NCBI GenBank assembly: GCA_951213105.1
Contig: OX578152.1
Location: 95,602,568 to 95,666,567, forward strand
DNA length: 64,000 nt
Source: Amaurobius ferox
Lineage: Eukaryota > Arthropoda > Arachnida > Araneae > Amaurobiidae
Direction: 5' to 3'
A program made the position numbers and the translations under genes. Below the pieces are notes generated by a model. It was given only the letters and a program-made list of their open reading frames with translations, was not told the origin of the DNA and searched no databases. Shown piece by piece: positions 1 to 11,803 of the stretch (positions are counted from its first letter, which is position 1; each line of letters begins with the position of its first letter).

Positions 1-936
1 TACTCAAACTATTCACATTTTTAAAAATGTGAAAATAAGACTTGAAAATGTAAAGAAAGTCCATGGAACATTAATGTACTTCCAACCCACTTGTTTATAT
101 TGTATGCCATATGTTTGAGCTTTAAATTTTTCTTTCACTCTAATGTCATGTATTCTCTCTACATATCATCTTGTAGGTTGATAGTCTTGATAGAACATAT
201 ATTGTTTATTAAGGTATTAAAATTCATTATAAATTATTAGAAAAATTTTGACTTGTGTAGTCAGTGTTTTTGAACTGTTATGTACAGGTTCATTTGACAA
301 TAAACTTAGTACTATCAATAAATATGAAGTAGAAAAATTATGTTCTCAAAATTAATCTTTATGCAATCTAGTCTTATGGCATCTAGGTATATTTCCAAGA
401 TATTTAGCTCAGTTCATGTAAATGCAATAGTGTTACAGACTTTTTATTGAATAGAATGTTAAAGCTATTGTTGGAGTTATTTTTATCAATAAAAGATATA
501 ATAAAAGTTGACAAGTTATAAGACTTAATTATTTTCACTTTTCTATAGTACATTGTATATGTAAAGAGATAGTATTTTGTCGTATGTGTGTGAAGTTGTG
601 ATGAAGTCGAAATGATGAAGTCATATGTGTGTGAAAAATTTAGCTACCTAATTTTGGTTTATTTATATGTTTTACATTTGTTATTCATGAATTCCTATCA
701 TTATTTTTTTTAAAATAACTATTATCATGTGTGTGAGTTTATGGGCAAGATATCTCTTGAATGAAATATAAAATTGTTAAAATTTGAAAAACACTATATC
801 TCACAAAAACACATTTTTCATGGTAAAAAATTCCCCACCAAGTACAAAAACATAAATATTGTTTAAAAAAGGTTATGAAATACCAAAATGGTTTGTGTCA
901 AGTTTCTGCATAACCAGAGCTGTATTTTCAGGTCTA
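1..936. other. gene-free AT-rich DNA
   Basis: No reading frame, RNA gene or repeat unit could be supported here. The stretch is very AT-rich with short homopolymer runs and directly abuts the Tc1 element that starts at 937. Confidence 0.6.
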
Positions 937-2513
937 CAGACTGTTACAAAAGTTTAAGACCACGAGACTTTTTGTTATTTAGGTAATTAATGAAATATTT
1001 TTTTATTCAAAATCAAAACTACTCCATGTCAGAACAATTTTCAAATAAAATTTAGCAACTTACCTGTACGAAATTCATTAAAAAAAATATAACAGCAATA
1101 TAACAAAAAGTGGCACAAATACCTGTTACAAAATTATAAGACCACATGTGGAAAAAGAAAGTTTTAGCAAATTTAGTAAGTTGTTGTTCCACCATTTTTC
1201 TGAATAACTTGAAACACACAATTTGGCATCGATTTAATTAAATTTTTAAAGACAGATTCTGGAATATTCTCCCATTTCTCCATAATGACGACTTCCAATT
1301 ATGCCGAATGATATTGTTTGTTGTTTTCGTATACTTGGCCAGACAAATAACCCCACAGGTTTTCTTTGAGGTTTAGGTCAGGGCTAAGGCTCAGCCAAGA
1401 TATAACATCAATCTTTTCTCTTTTGAGCCATGCTTTTGTTGATTTAGATGCATGACTAGGAGCATTATCTTGTTGGAATTTCCATTTCAGCCCTCCTAAA
1501 AGTGGCCTGAAGGGTATCAGACTTCCGTATAACATTTGTTGATAACTGTCAGAGTTCATTTTGCCATAAACTCTTTGCAGATCGTATTTTCCTGCATATG
1601 AGAAAGCGCCCCACACCATAACGGAACCGCCTCTCATCTGTCTATTGAAGAACTCACGAGATTTTTCCCTTAAGTCATGCCAGTAGTAGTTATTGCCGTC
1701 CGGACCGTCTAAGTTAAATTTTTTCTCGTCTGAAAATATTATACTTTTCCATGTAGAGTTCCAGGACATGACATTCTTTACCCACTTCAGACGTGCTTCT
1801 TTATGATGTTTAAGAAGTTGTGGTTTGCTTCTTATTTCCAAAGTTTAACATCAACATTCGACTTCAAACTTCGCCACACAATTACATGAGACACTTGTTT
1901 ACTTGTCTGCTGTGCTATTTTATAAGTGGACTGGTAGTGTTTCGTTGCAAGCTGGAAAATTTGTCTATTATCATGAGCTGATAACTGCTTTTTGCGGACA
2001 GATCTTTTCTGCTTTCCATACAATTTTTTTTTACTCAAAAAATTTTGAGTAGCTATTTTAGAACGATTAAGAATCTTACTTATTTCATGTTCCCACTTTC
2101 CTTTTCCATTGTAGAACCAAACTTTTCGCACTTCTACTTCAGACAAATCACTTCCATGAGGCATTTTAATAATTCAACGAATCAAACAGTTCAGTTCTGA
2201 AGTTCTGCCCTTTTCCCTTCTTTCCAACCTTTCCAGATGGTTTAGGTTACAGTTAAACTTCGAAGTTAAACAAAAATCGTCTGCATTATTAGAAAATCTA
2301 AAGTGGTCTTACATTTATGTAACACCGTGATTTCGAAAAATAGTTTGGTACGAAAATAATATTCGATCTGTTTTTTTTTTTTTTTTTCTAAGCTAAATCA
2401 ACACTGCAAAATTGTTTCATTTCATACACCTTCTTTGAAATTCCCATTCAATGTGTTGTCTTTGTTGAGAAAGGGTGGAATTTTGAGTGGTCTTATAATT
2501 TTGAAACAGACTG
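937..2513 (-). mobile_element. Tc1-like DNA transposon, complete ends
   Basis: A TA dinucleotide flanks both ends (935-936 and 2514-2515), as expected of the TA target duplication of Tc1/mariner elements. The left end begins CAGACTGTTACAAAAG and the right end is its imperfect reverse complement (TTTTGAAACAGACTG). A second copy of the same motif lies inside each end: left at about 1123-1145, right at about 2303-2325. The terminal inverted repeats are therefore about 210 bp with direct repeats at both tips, the IR/DR layout of some Tc1 families. Length 1577 bp, normal for Tc1. It carries one broken transposase on the minus strand. Confidence 0.9.
1173..2164 (-). pseudogene. Tc1-family DD34E transposase, broken
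   Basis: Cut-and-paste transposase, now non-functional. The N-terminal part (2164 down to 1832) begins MPHGSDLSEVEVRKV and looks like the Tc1 helix-turn-helix DNA-binding region. The catalytic part follows in another frame (1841 down to 1299): first Asp in IIFSDEKKFNLDG (codon near 1730), second Asp in FQQDNAPSHAS (near 1469), Glu in SPDLNLKENLWG (near 1364), with 34 residues between the second Asp and the Glu. Two lesions are visible: a frameshift near 1840-1850 joining the parts, and an in-frame TAA at 1299-1301. The frame continues past that stop to about residue 330, ending NGGTTTY at 1173, so the original length was normal for the family (about 340 residues). Start chosen at the ATG before the conserved MP.GSDLSE motif. 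Confidence 0.9.
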
Positions 2514-2515
2514 TA

Positions 2516-2885
2516 TAGTATCCTGTTAAAGGATCCTAATTGACTACGACTAAAAAGGACTATGTGATTTGAAGGGGGAATTAGAATCCTTCAGGGTACC
2601 CTAGACCTGACCTGAAAGTACAACTCCAGTTCCATTTGAGTTTTTTTTTTTTTTTGGTCGGTACAGGATCTATTATCCGGACTGCTTGGGACTTCAGGAA
2701 TTCTGGATAAGTGGTTTTTATGTAATTCGGAACACTTTCTAAAACTTACTGTTATAGAAAATAATAATTCATTTAAAAACATGTATTAAATAAAGTTTTT
2801 TTACAATCCATATGAAAAGATATACTTGGTTAACTGAAATGCATTATAATAGCAATACTACTGAAAAGAAAAGTATTTTTAGGCC
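2516..2885. other. gene-free spacer
   Basis: AT-rich spacer between the Tc1 element and the putative left end of the next hAT element. It holds a poly-T run near 2641-2655 and no supportable gene. Confidence 0.5.
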
Positions 2886-3306
2886 CAGGGCCCTAAACCG
2901 GATCTTAAAAAAACATTTAACTTTAGCTTATATTCCTCCACATAAATGGCTGCACCTGCATCATAAAGGGGTTATTGCTGTAATGTGTATTTGCAATGTT
3001 TTATTTTCATGTGGTTTTTGTACAGAAGTCAGTTGAGAATATTAAAGCATGATCATCATTTCTTAAATTCATGTATAGTCACTTCTTTCAGATTCAAGAG
3101 AAAGGTAGGAGCCTTTCATGCTATTTTCATTAACCAGCAACCAAAACAATTCATAATTTTAATTTACCTGATTTGACGGTACACTTTGTTTATAAATTGT
3201 AGCTGTTATCAGTGGCTGATTGTGAATATTTTCATTTCTATCTGATTTTCATATTTTTCTCAAAAATAAACTTATAAATATGCGATATAACTATTACTGA
3301 AATAAT

Positions 3307-5968
3307 GTGTTTATTCTTGTTCATTATGAATTACCTACCATCATAAATCTGGAGCACAAAAAAGAAGAGAACGATATGAAAAAGAGAGAATCTGTTAAAG
3401 GTCGAATAATTCTTCAAAGTTTAGGGGTTACTATTTCTCCTTGTTTACCTGAAAATCAAACTGGATATATCTCAATTGAAGAAGACAGCAATAATAATGA
3501 AAGTGGTTCTTGTGCATCAAGTACATTTGATTATGGAATTGGACACTCTGCTGAATCTGAATCACCAAAACCAAGCTCATCTGCAGCTGCAAGAGGAAGT
3601 AAATCTGATGCAACTGATATTCTACTTCTTGCTTAACAGGAATAACATCGTCAAAGTCTGAAAATGAACAAAATAATGAGAAATTAAATTTTGATATTGG
3701 TCTTTGAAAATCATACTTCACTACCGACAAAATAGAAGATGCAGTTCAACAAGGGCCAGAACCATACCCAGTGATTTTTCCTCCCTTTAAAAATCATACT
3801 TCACTATCAACAAAATAGAAGACAATAGGTCGACAAAAGCCAGAACCATGCCCAGCGATTTTTCCTACCAACCATGACGGAATGAAATTTCCCATTTATG
3901 TGCTGAATTGTCGTTTAAGGAATGATGAAGTAGTTCCTCAGGACTGGTTAGTTTGGAGTGAAACCAAACAAGCTTTATTTTGTTTTCCATGTCATCTATT
4001 TTGCAAATTATCTGGACTGCAGCGATCTGTTTTTGCTACAAAAATTGGCTGGGGACCTTCCAAAATCTGTAGATAGTTATATGATAGAATACTTGATCAT
4101 AAAAGCAGCAACAATCACAAAGCGTGTTATGTACAATGGCGAAATTTACAGAACAATTTAAATAAAAACATGACTGTGAATTGCTTGTTATTGCACAAAA
4201 TAAAAAGTGAAATGTAAGTATGGAAAGACTTATTACGGCGATTTCTGGACGTAATTCTGTTTATTTCTGAACGTGGATTAGCTTTCAGAAGGAGCAACAA
4301 CTTGATTGGTGATCCAAGAAATGGAAATTTCTTAGAGATGCTGAAAATCATAAGTCATATTATGATCCTCTCCTTGACGAGTACTTGAAAAAAGTGAAGG
4401 AATCACAAATTCAAGACAAAAGAATACAGGTTCATTATTTGTCAGCTGAAATTCAAAATGAATGTATTTCATGCTGTACTGGAAATGTCCTAAACTGCAT
4501 TGAAAGGGAAAGATAAGTTGCAAAATACTTTTCTATAATTGTAGATGTAACGCCAGATTCCACCCATATGGAGCAAACGACATTCATTTTGTATTATGTT
4601 CTTACAAACAGAGAAACGAATGAATATGAAATATTTAAAAGATTCATAGAATTTGTAGATTGCAATAAGAAAACAGGAGATGTTATTGCAAGTTTGATTC
4701 TTCAAACACTTAACGCAATATCCTAATAAGTGAGTGCCGTGCACAAGGATACAACAATGGCTCTAACATGAGTGGTACATTCAAGGGCTTTCAAGCTCGA
4801 ATTTTGAAAATTAACCCTTTGGGCATTTTTTCTCCTTGTGCTTGTCACTCTCTGAATCTCTGGTGTTCATGCTGCAGAATGTTATCCCAACGTAATAACA
4901 TTTTTTGGTGTTGTATAGAAGCTGTATGACATATTTAGTAGCAGTCCTCAGAGATGGGAAATTTTGCAAAAAAACACGGACCGCTCGCTTCATTCCATGT
5001 ACAACACACATTGGTGTGCTCGAACTGAGAGTGTGAAACCATTTGCACAAAAGCTTCCTTCAATAAAGGAGTCAATCGACATGGTGCTAGAATTTAATCT
5101 AACTGCAGACATTCAAACAGATTTAAATGGTATAAAGACATATATGGAGTAATTTGAATGCCTCGTGATGGTAACAGTTTGGTTCAAAGTTTTGTCATCC
5201 ATAAACTACCAAAGCACAGTCTTACAAGCTCAAAATTCCACCATCGATATTGAAATAGCAAATCTTTCCAGTCTCCTTATAGATTTGAAAAAGATTAGAA
5301 ATAGTTGGGAGGCAATACTAAATGAATGTAAGCTTGTAGCTGTAAATTTAAATATGCAAGCTGAATTTTCAGATCGATGACAAAGAAAGAGGAAAAGAAA
5401 TGCTGAAGAATCGACAATGACACCAACTGAAGCATTCAAGTTTGATGTGTTTAATGTTCTTTTAGACAGTGTAATTGGTGGCATTACAACTCGATTTGAT
5501 GTGGTGAAAAAAATAAGCACTTTATTCAATGTGCTTTCACGACTTAAATGACGTACAAATTTGGGAAAATGAAAGAAAACTACAAAACAAATATAAAGAA
5601 GATGTCGGTGAACAAAAATTAATACATCTGAAATTGATATATGATGCAATGGAAAGAAATCTTTCACCTATACAGTTGCTCAACAAAATAAACCATCTGA
5701 ATCTTAAACCACTGTTTCCCATCATCGTTATTGCTTTGAGTTGTTTTGTACAATTCCCGTGTCTATGGCTCAAGCAGAACGATCTTTTAGTTGCCTATCA
5801 AGGATAAAAAGTGTGTTACGGTCAACTATGGGCCAAAGCCGACTTTCGTCTTTGGGCTTATTATCAATTGAGGCTGAGCTAGCTAGACTTGATTTTTCAA
5901 GTAGTAGAAACATTTGCAAACTAGTAGATACATTTGCAAGTCGTAAGGCTCGCAAAACACCTTTGTGA
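3307..5968 (+). pseudogene. ZMYM1-like hAT transposase, decayed
   Basis: Remains of one long transposase spread over several frames. In order: a low-complexity Ser/Glu-rich N-terminus (3376-3640); a TTF-type zinc-finger-like segment with WLVWSETKQALFCFPCHLFC (about 3945-4010); a DUF4371-like segment (about 4240-4700) containing FILYYVLTNRETNEYEIFKR; a THWCARTESVKPF segment near 5010, the counterpart of the TRWSARADA motif of relatives; and a C-terminal hATC dimerisation segment, AQAERSFSCLSRIKSVLRST (about 5767-5826), running to a stop at 5966-5968. Several stops and frameshifts break it, for example at 4514 and 5150. Intact homologues are near 700-800 residues, which fits the span. Often annotated as zinc finger MYM-type protein 1-like, but here clearly transposon-derived. 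Confidence 0.85.
3707..3870. repeat. 83-bp tandem duplication inside hAT
   Basis: Two adjacent imperfect copies, each starting AAAATCATACTTCACTA and ending in GATTTTTCCT, offset by 83 bp. They lie between the low-complexity N-terminus and the zinc-finger segment of the hAT pseudogene and add to its frame disruption. Confidence 0.7.
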
Positions 5969-6165
5969 ATTAACTTAAATCCGAGACTCAATAAATTCTG
6001 CTGCCTTCCTTTCTTGTTAAACAACTATTATTTTCTATTTACCAAATATTCCATCACTCTAATTCAATTTTCTCATTATATTAGAGAAAAAATAAACTAT
6101 TTCTATCGATACCACATGTTTGTTTGTTTTTTCATCGGACCCGGAATTATTATTCCGGGGCCCTG

Positions 6166-7710
6166 GCTGTGCATGCTGTATTTTTATTTGAGATATTTCT
6201 ATTGATTTGTTACCAATTTGTAATATATTTATATAACATGACTTTTACTTAATGAGTGATTTCTTATCCGATTTCCCCCCACATATTGGGAATTGTGTAG
6301 TTGCATAGTTGCAGGCACTTACACTGGATTTGCATTAATTAATTTAATTTATTTGAAAAGACTTCCCTGACCCAAATATGGGCATCTACAGCACAACAAC
6401 CTGATAAATCCAGTTGTCACTATAGCAAACTAAGCTGTTGTAGGGATAAGATACTTCTTTAAGTTTCAGTGGCAGACCGCTCCATCCGCTAAGTGGAAGA
6501 TTTGTTTTATTGCATCTTTATTAGCGATTGAAAATTGCATGAAGTCTTGGTTAACATAAGATATGGATTGTTATATAGATTTATACAGATTCATTTTACA
6601 TAGATCTTGCATTGTTTTTACATATATGGATTTATGCTTGCTTTGATCCTTCAATATGCTTTATGATAACTTGAGATAGTTCCTTCTATACCTTTCCACT
6701 TCTTAAGTAGTTCTTAACACGTAATCTACTGGCTGCGCTTTCATTGTCTACATGGAAAAGACCGGCTAACTTGAGTGCAGATTTGCTCTTAATACTGACT
6801 TGGTTTTGCTTATTGTATGAGATATTGCAGCGGTAATCCCAAATAATGTTTTGCATACCCTATAATATCACTATTGTCACTGTAATCACTGCTATCATTG
6901 TTCAAAGGACAATTGGAACACTGTTAAAGAATCTAGAAAAATTTCTTTCATTATCAGGATTCATTTTATCTGGGTTTTAGATCAAGAAAACTAAAAATTA
7001 TTTAAGGACACATGACCAACACTCGCATTGTCTTGAACCCACTAATGGAACTGCACATTTATGCTTTAAAAATTACTGCAAAAAACAGCACATCTATGCT
7101 TTAAAAGTTACTGCAAAGAACAGCACTTGCAAAGCCTATTAATCAGCTTGCAGTTGATAACCATTGGCACCTAAAAGCTTATTTTTAGGCTTGTGGTAAA
7201 TAAGCATTGGCATCAAAAAGCCTATTTTTAGGCTTGTGGTAGATAAATTAAGAGAAAGGCTTGTAAGCTTAGGACAGATTTTTTTTCTCGTCTCTCTTTG
7301 AAGTCTGCGAAGTGTGGGTTTATGTGCAAAGCAACGAAGTTGTAGTCATTAAAAATCAATAATTAGAAAGCACTTTGTGATTTAAAAAAAGGAAACTTAG
7401 ACAATGCATTTAATCACAAATAAAATAAAAATGTAGCATACAGTTGTTTCAAAGGTATGCTCTGTTTCTTTCGTCAGTGCTAGAGAACCAACAAACCTGA
7501 AGTTAAAACGATGAAATTGTCCATTTCGTGTTTTTGACTTCATGCTTATTTGTACTCTGGAAATAACCAAACCAATTAATTTTAATTGGGTATGCTTATT
7601 CTACTTATTAACAACAAAAATCTTATTGATTTTCAGCGAGATATAGATATAAGAAAATTCGTAATATGTGTTGTTTCTCCATAATAGCGAAATTTGTTAA
7701 TCTATTAACT
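6166..7710. other. gene-free DNA with two short tandem duplications
   Basis: No gene is supported. Two local duplications are visible: two copies of a roughly 37-bp unit starting GCACATYTATGCTTTAAAA at about 7050-7125, and two copies of a 43-bp unit containing ATTTTTAGGCTTGTGGTA at about 7162-7246. Both look like replication-slippage products. Confidence 0.6.
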
Positions 7711-7985
7711 AGTCCGACCTACCTGAATATGTAAGGTATATGTTTGGACGGCCGAGAAGTGCCACCGAATTTGAACCGAAACCTAATGAGGGCGGCATCC
7801 ACAGGAAACTTGCATTAATACCCCTACCACCAACCTGTCGGAAGGACTTACGGACCCACATGTTTAACGTGATCGTACTCCGCGTGAACACGACGGCAGT
7901 TTCGGAGTCGAGAATCAAGATCGTTAGAGTTCAATTCCCGCTCGCTAACCACTGGGCTGTTCCCACACTTTTGTCCCGCGCAGCC
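7711..7985 (-). mobile_element. tRNA-derived SINE copy 1
   Basis: On the minus strand the head contains a tRNA-like A box (AGCCCAGTGGTTAGCGAGC) and a degenerate B box, followed by GTGTTCACGCGGAGTACGAT, a body shared with the copy at 27603-27890, and a 3' part (TTGGACGGCCG region) shared with the copy at 36724-36826. The GAAGAAGAAG tail of the other copies is missing. This head abuts the 296-bp satellite. Confidence 0.7.
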
Positions 7986-7988
7986 CTG

Positions 7989-9315
7989 TTTTAGAAATAA
8001 TTTGACCGCAGAGTCTCTAATCTAAAGCGTTTCCCCTTTTAATATGTGGGCTTTGGGCAGAGCCCATATGTACGTTGAGAATAATGGAATCATTTTGTGA
8101 AAGTGCTCTTTAGTTTTCTGTGCTTCTGCGGAGTCAGCACAGTTGCAGATATATATTCCCTTTGTTCTAGAAAGAGAAATTGTACATATCTTGGGCATTG
8201 TGCGAAGTTTTCTATCACAAAATCAATAAAATTACCGAAGAACTATAAAACCCCTTAACTAAAATGCCCCTGGAAATTTGTCCCTTTTAGAAATAATTTG
8301 ATCGCAGAGGCTCTAATCTAAATCGTTTCCCCTTTTAATATGTGGGCTTTGGGCTGAGCCCATATGTACGTTGAGAATAATGGAATCATTTTGTGAAAGT
8401 GCTCTTTAGTTTTCTGTGCTTCTGCGGAGTCAGCACAGTTGCAGATATAGATTCTCTTTGTTCTAGAAAGAGAAATTGTACATATCTTGGGCATTGTGCA
8501 AAGTTTTCTATCACAAAATCAATAAAATTACCGAAGAACTATAAAACCCCTTAACTAAAATGCCCCTGGAAATTTGTCCCTTTTAGAAATAATTTGACCG
8601 CAGAGGCTCTAATCTAAAGCGTTTCCCCTTTTAATATGTGGGCTTTGGGTAGAGCCCATATGTACGTTGAGAATAATGGAATCATTTTGTGAAAGTGCTC
8701 TTTAGTTTTCTGTGCTTCTGCGGAGTCAGCACAGTTGCAGATATAGATTATCTTTGTTCTAGAAAGAGAAATTGTACATATCTTGGGCATTGTGCGAAGT
8801 TTTCTATCACAAAATCAATAAAATTACCGAAGAACTATAAAACCCCTTAACTAAAATGCCCCTGGAAATTTGTCCCTTTTAGAAATAATTTGACCGCAGA
8901 GGCTCTAATCTAAAGCGTTTCCTCTTTTAATATGTGGGCTTTGGGTAGAGCCCATATGTACATTGAGAATAATGGAATCATTTTGTGAAAGTGCTCTTTA
9001 GTTTTCTGTGCTTCTGCGGAGTCAGCACAGTTGCAGATATAGATTCTCTTTGTTCTAGAAAGAGAAATTGTACATATCTTGGGCATTGTGCGAAGTTTTC
9101 TATCACAAAATCAATAAAATTACCGAAGAACTATAAAACCCCTTAACTAAAATGCCCCTGGAAATTTGTCCCTTTTAGAAATAATTTGACCGCAGAGGCT
9201 CTAATCTAAAGCGTTTCCTCTTTTAATATGTGGGCTTTGGGTAGAGCCTATATGTACAATGAGAATAATGGAATTATTTTGTGAAAGTGTCCTTTAGTTT
9301 TCTGTGTTGCAGATA
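7989..9315. repeat. 296-bp tandem satellite, about 4.4 units
   Basis: The anchor TTTTAGAAATAATTTGACCG recurs at exactly 296-bp steps (the A of TTTTAG falls at 7993, 8289, 8585, 8881 and 9177). Units are nearly identical, differing by scattered single bases such as CCCC/CCTC in the GTTTCCCCTTTT segment. Each carries a short palindrome, GGGCTTTGGGCAGAGCCC, and a block ending AACTAAAATGCCCCTGGAAA. The last unit is truncated and has an internal deletion of about 20 bp near 9305. No coding frame runs through it. Confidence 0.95.
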
Positions 9316-9834
9316 TACAGGGTGCCCACTTATATCTCGTTACACCCCCCTTAACTTCTAAACGATGACAGCTTAGGCCATAAAGTTGGTGTCTAGGTAT
9401 AGTAAAAAAGCTATGCGCTACTCGATGAGACAACTTACAACGCCATCTATCGGCAAATTTTGGAATTAGCTGCCCTATCTCGTAAACGGTGAAAGATACG
9501 TGAAAAAAGTCAATTAGAAAGTTGTAGAGCACTCTCGATTTAGTGCGAAAAGATACCTTGCGCACATTAATACTCAAAACAGAATGCAAAAAATGAACAT
9601 TTGTTTGATTGTGAAGCGAAGCGAGAAAAGACCACCTTACGGACTAAATACGAGCCTGTGTTGTGGCGCAGGGGAAACGCACGTGATTCGCAATCACAAG
9701 GACAATGGTTCTGTCCCCACCGGTTGCGTGTTTTACTGAATGTCTCTACAAACCATGAAAACTTTCTGCTGATCTTGCAAAATCGTCTCTCCAAACACAC
9801 AGCTCAACTCAACCATGTCTGGTATAAAATTCAC
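9316..9834. other. unassigned sequence before LINE fragment
   Basis: Starts ACAGGGTGCCCACTTATATC directly after the last satellite unit, which looks like a DNA-transposon tip, but no matching inverted end was found. The long frames on both strands here match no family I recognise and are probably chance. Confidence 0.35.
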
Positions 9835-10441
9835 ATGGATCTCATGTATTATGCAAATGAGGATGGAACGTCATACCTGTTCACCAGAGACTACTGCTAT
9901 AAAAAGGATGTTTCTGCTGGGTTCCTTATCTTCCTTATGAAGATAAGGAAACCTTTTCCAATGTCACTACTAGTCTTATTGAGTACTGTAGTGGGGGCAA
10001 AAGAATGATTATTGGTTGTGACGCGAATGCCCATAACACTGTTTGGGGCAGTAGTAATTGCAACTGTCGAGGTGATGATCTCTTAGAACAGATCATACAT
10101 TTCAATCTGTTTATTCTTAACAAGGGTAACTCTCCTACCTTTGTCACGGCAAATCGTCGCTAGGTTATTGACGAAGTAATAGTATTGCTTACGATAATGT
10201 TATTGATTGTGAGGTTTCAGATGATATTACCTTGTCTGATCACCAATAAATTTCTTTTTCTGTTAAAGGTCCTTCTAAGCTGTTAACAGAAGAGGGTAGG
10301 AACCCCGAAAGAACTAACTGTGGTTCTTACTGGTGAGTATTCTTCAATAGCAAATTTGGATCTGTCTTTTGACTCCGTGCAACACTCCATTATCCAATCT
10401 TATTATAATAATTGTAAGACCCCAAAAGCTGACTCCCCAAG
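9835..10441 (+). pseudogene. LINE endonuclease domain fragment (Jockey/R1-like)
   Basis: Encodes the C-terminal half of an apurinic-type (EEP) LINE endonuclease. Reading across frames gives PYEDKETFSNVTTSLIEYC, then MIIGCDANAHNTVWGS (about 10000-10050; the GCDANAH..WGS motif is diagnostic), then GNSPTFVTANRR, an in-frame stop, and VIDE (about 10130-10180). The SDH-like motif follows as TLSDHQ near 10240. After it comes the linker toward the reverse transcriptase (IANLDLSFDSVQHSIIQSYY, about 10346-10408), cut off at 10441 by the tip of an hAT element. No reverse transcriptase domain remains. The upstream part (before about 9925) is frameshifted and its start is uncertain. Confidence 0.75.
10346..10409 (+). 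repeat. 64-bp exact repeat, left copy
   Basis: Identical base for base to 15719-15782. It codes for the LINE linker between endonuclease and reverse transcriptase and is in its natural context here. Confidence 0.9.
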
Positions 10442-11803
10442 CAGGGCCGTATTTAGACCTTGGAGGGCCCGGGGCAGTTAGATTCGGGGGGCCCCTACCC
10501 CCAAAAATCCACCCCCTCCACCGCAAATAAAAGGGATAATCATTAGATTAACTGGAGGAGGTAAGCCCATCTCCCAAAACAAATTTTGACACAATAAATT
10601 ATTATGTGAGAAAGCATTGGAACGGGGATAACCCCGCCCCTGCGTCCCCCCCCCCCCATTTATACTTCAGGTCTGAAAATCTTCCTCTTTTTTGCGTGTT
10701 TTGCAATTGCTAAATCTATTGAAAATTTCGCAAATCTATTAAAATTTTCAAATTTACTAAAATTGCGGAATTTTTTTTTAATTTTCCTCTTTTTGTGAAA
10801 TTTTGCATTTTCACCTCTGATATTTCGAAGCTACTTAAGTCAATGAAAATAATTTATCAAATTTACATATCACAGCCAATTTATCGCATGTAAATGTAGC
10901 TGAGAAGTTATACACACATACAGTACAACAGCTACAGTAAGTCCTTCTTTCTGTACTTGGCATTTCAAAAATTCTTAATAAATTCGTCAAATTGTATCAT
11001 CTTTAAAACACTGCTCTCTACATCGAGTAGACACAGAGAACTCAGTATTTCATGGGCCAGGGCCGGATTAACCACGGGGCCAACCGGGCCATGGCCCGGG
11101 GCCCCCGACTCTGGGGGCCCCAAGTGGCATGAAATGTATATTATATATAAATTAAAAATATAATATAAATATAATATTTTAAGAATTAAATTTCGGTGGT
11201 ATAAACGTGTAGCTTTTCTTCCAAAATAAAAATTTATACATTTTTCAGAGAATTAACTTTCGAAACACACTTTACAGTTAATAAAGTGTAGAAAAAATTT
11301 AGTGAATAACACAAATAGTGAATAACACAATTTGTGATGAGGTCATTAACGTCATGGGTCAGAAGTTGTTAGCAGCAATTGTGGATGAAGTGAAGTCAAC
11401 AAAGTACTATTCGATATCTGTGGACTCTACGTCTGATGTATCTCGCATAGATCAACTGACTTTCATAATTAGATATGTAAGAAGTGACGTCTCTGTAAAA
11501 ATGTTTTTAAAGTTCATACCAATTTATGGACATAGTGCTGAAAATCTTTTCAATGAAGTTACTGGACTTCTGAAGGAAAACCAAATTTCCCTGTCTAACT
11601 GCAGAGGTCAATATTAGGATAACGCGTCTAACATGAGTGGCAGGTATAATGGACTTCAGGTCAGAATCAAGGTGGAAAACCCTTTGGCATTATTCATACC
11701 ATGTGCAGCTCACACTTGAATCTTGTGGGTGTCAGAGCAGCTGAAAGCTGCAGACAAATTGCTGCATTTTTTGACTTCGTACAGAATCTGTACACCTTTT
11801 TAA

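Larger units (their letters stand above)
2886..6165 (+). mobile_element. hAT element, ZMYM1-like, putative full span
   Basis: Candidate ends are CAGGGCCCTAAACCGG at the left and the inverted CCGGGGCCCTG at the right, framing the decayed transposase. The 8 bp outside each end (TTTAGGCC and GCTGTGCA) do not match, so no target duplication supports them. The span of 3280 bp fits the family and the CAGGGCC tip resembles the other hAT ends in this window. The boundaries are inference; the transposase identity is firmer. Confidence 0.5.

Noticed and set aside
3307..5968. A host ZMYM1 gene
   Set aside because: Intronless, stop-ridden, in repeat-rich DNA and with two further ZMYM1-like relatives having transposon ends nearby; a decayed hAT transposase explains it better.
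9601..10008. 135-codon frame as a gene of its own
   Set aside because: Its C-terminal third overlaps, in the wrong frame, the clear LINE endonuclease frame (PYEDKETFSN, MIIGCDANAH); no motif is recognisable in the rest.
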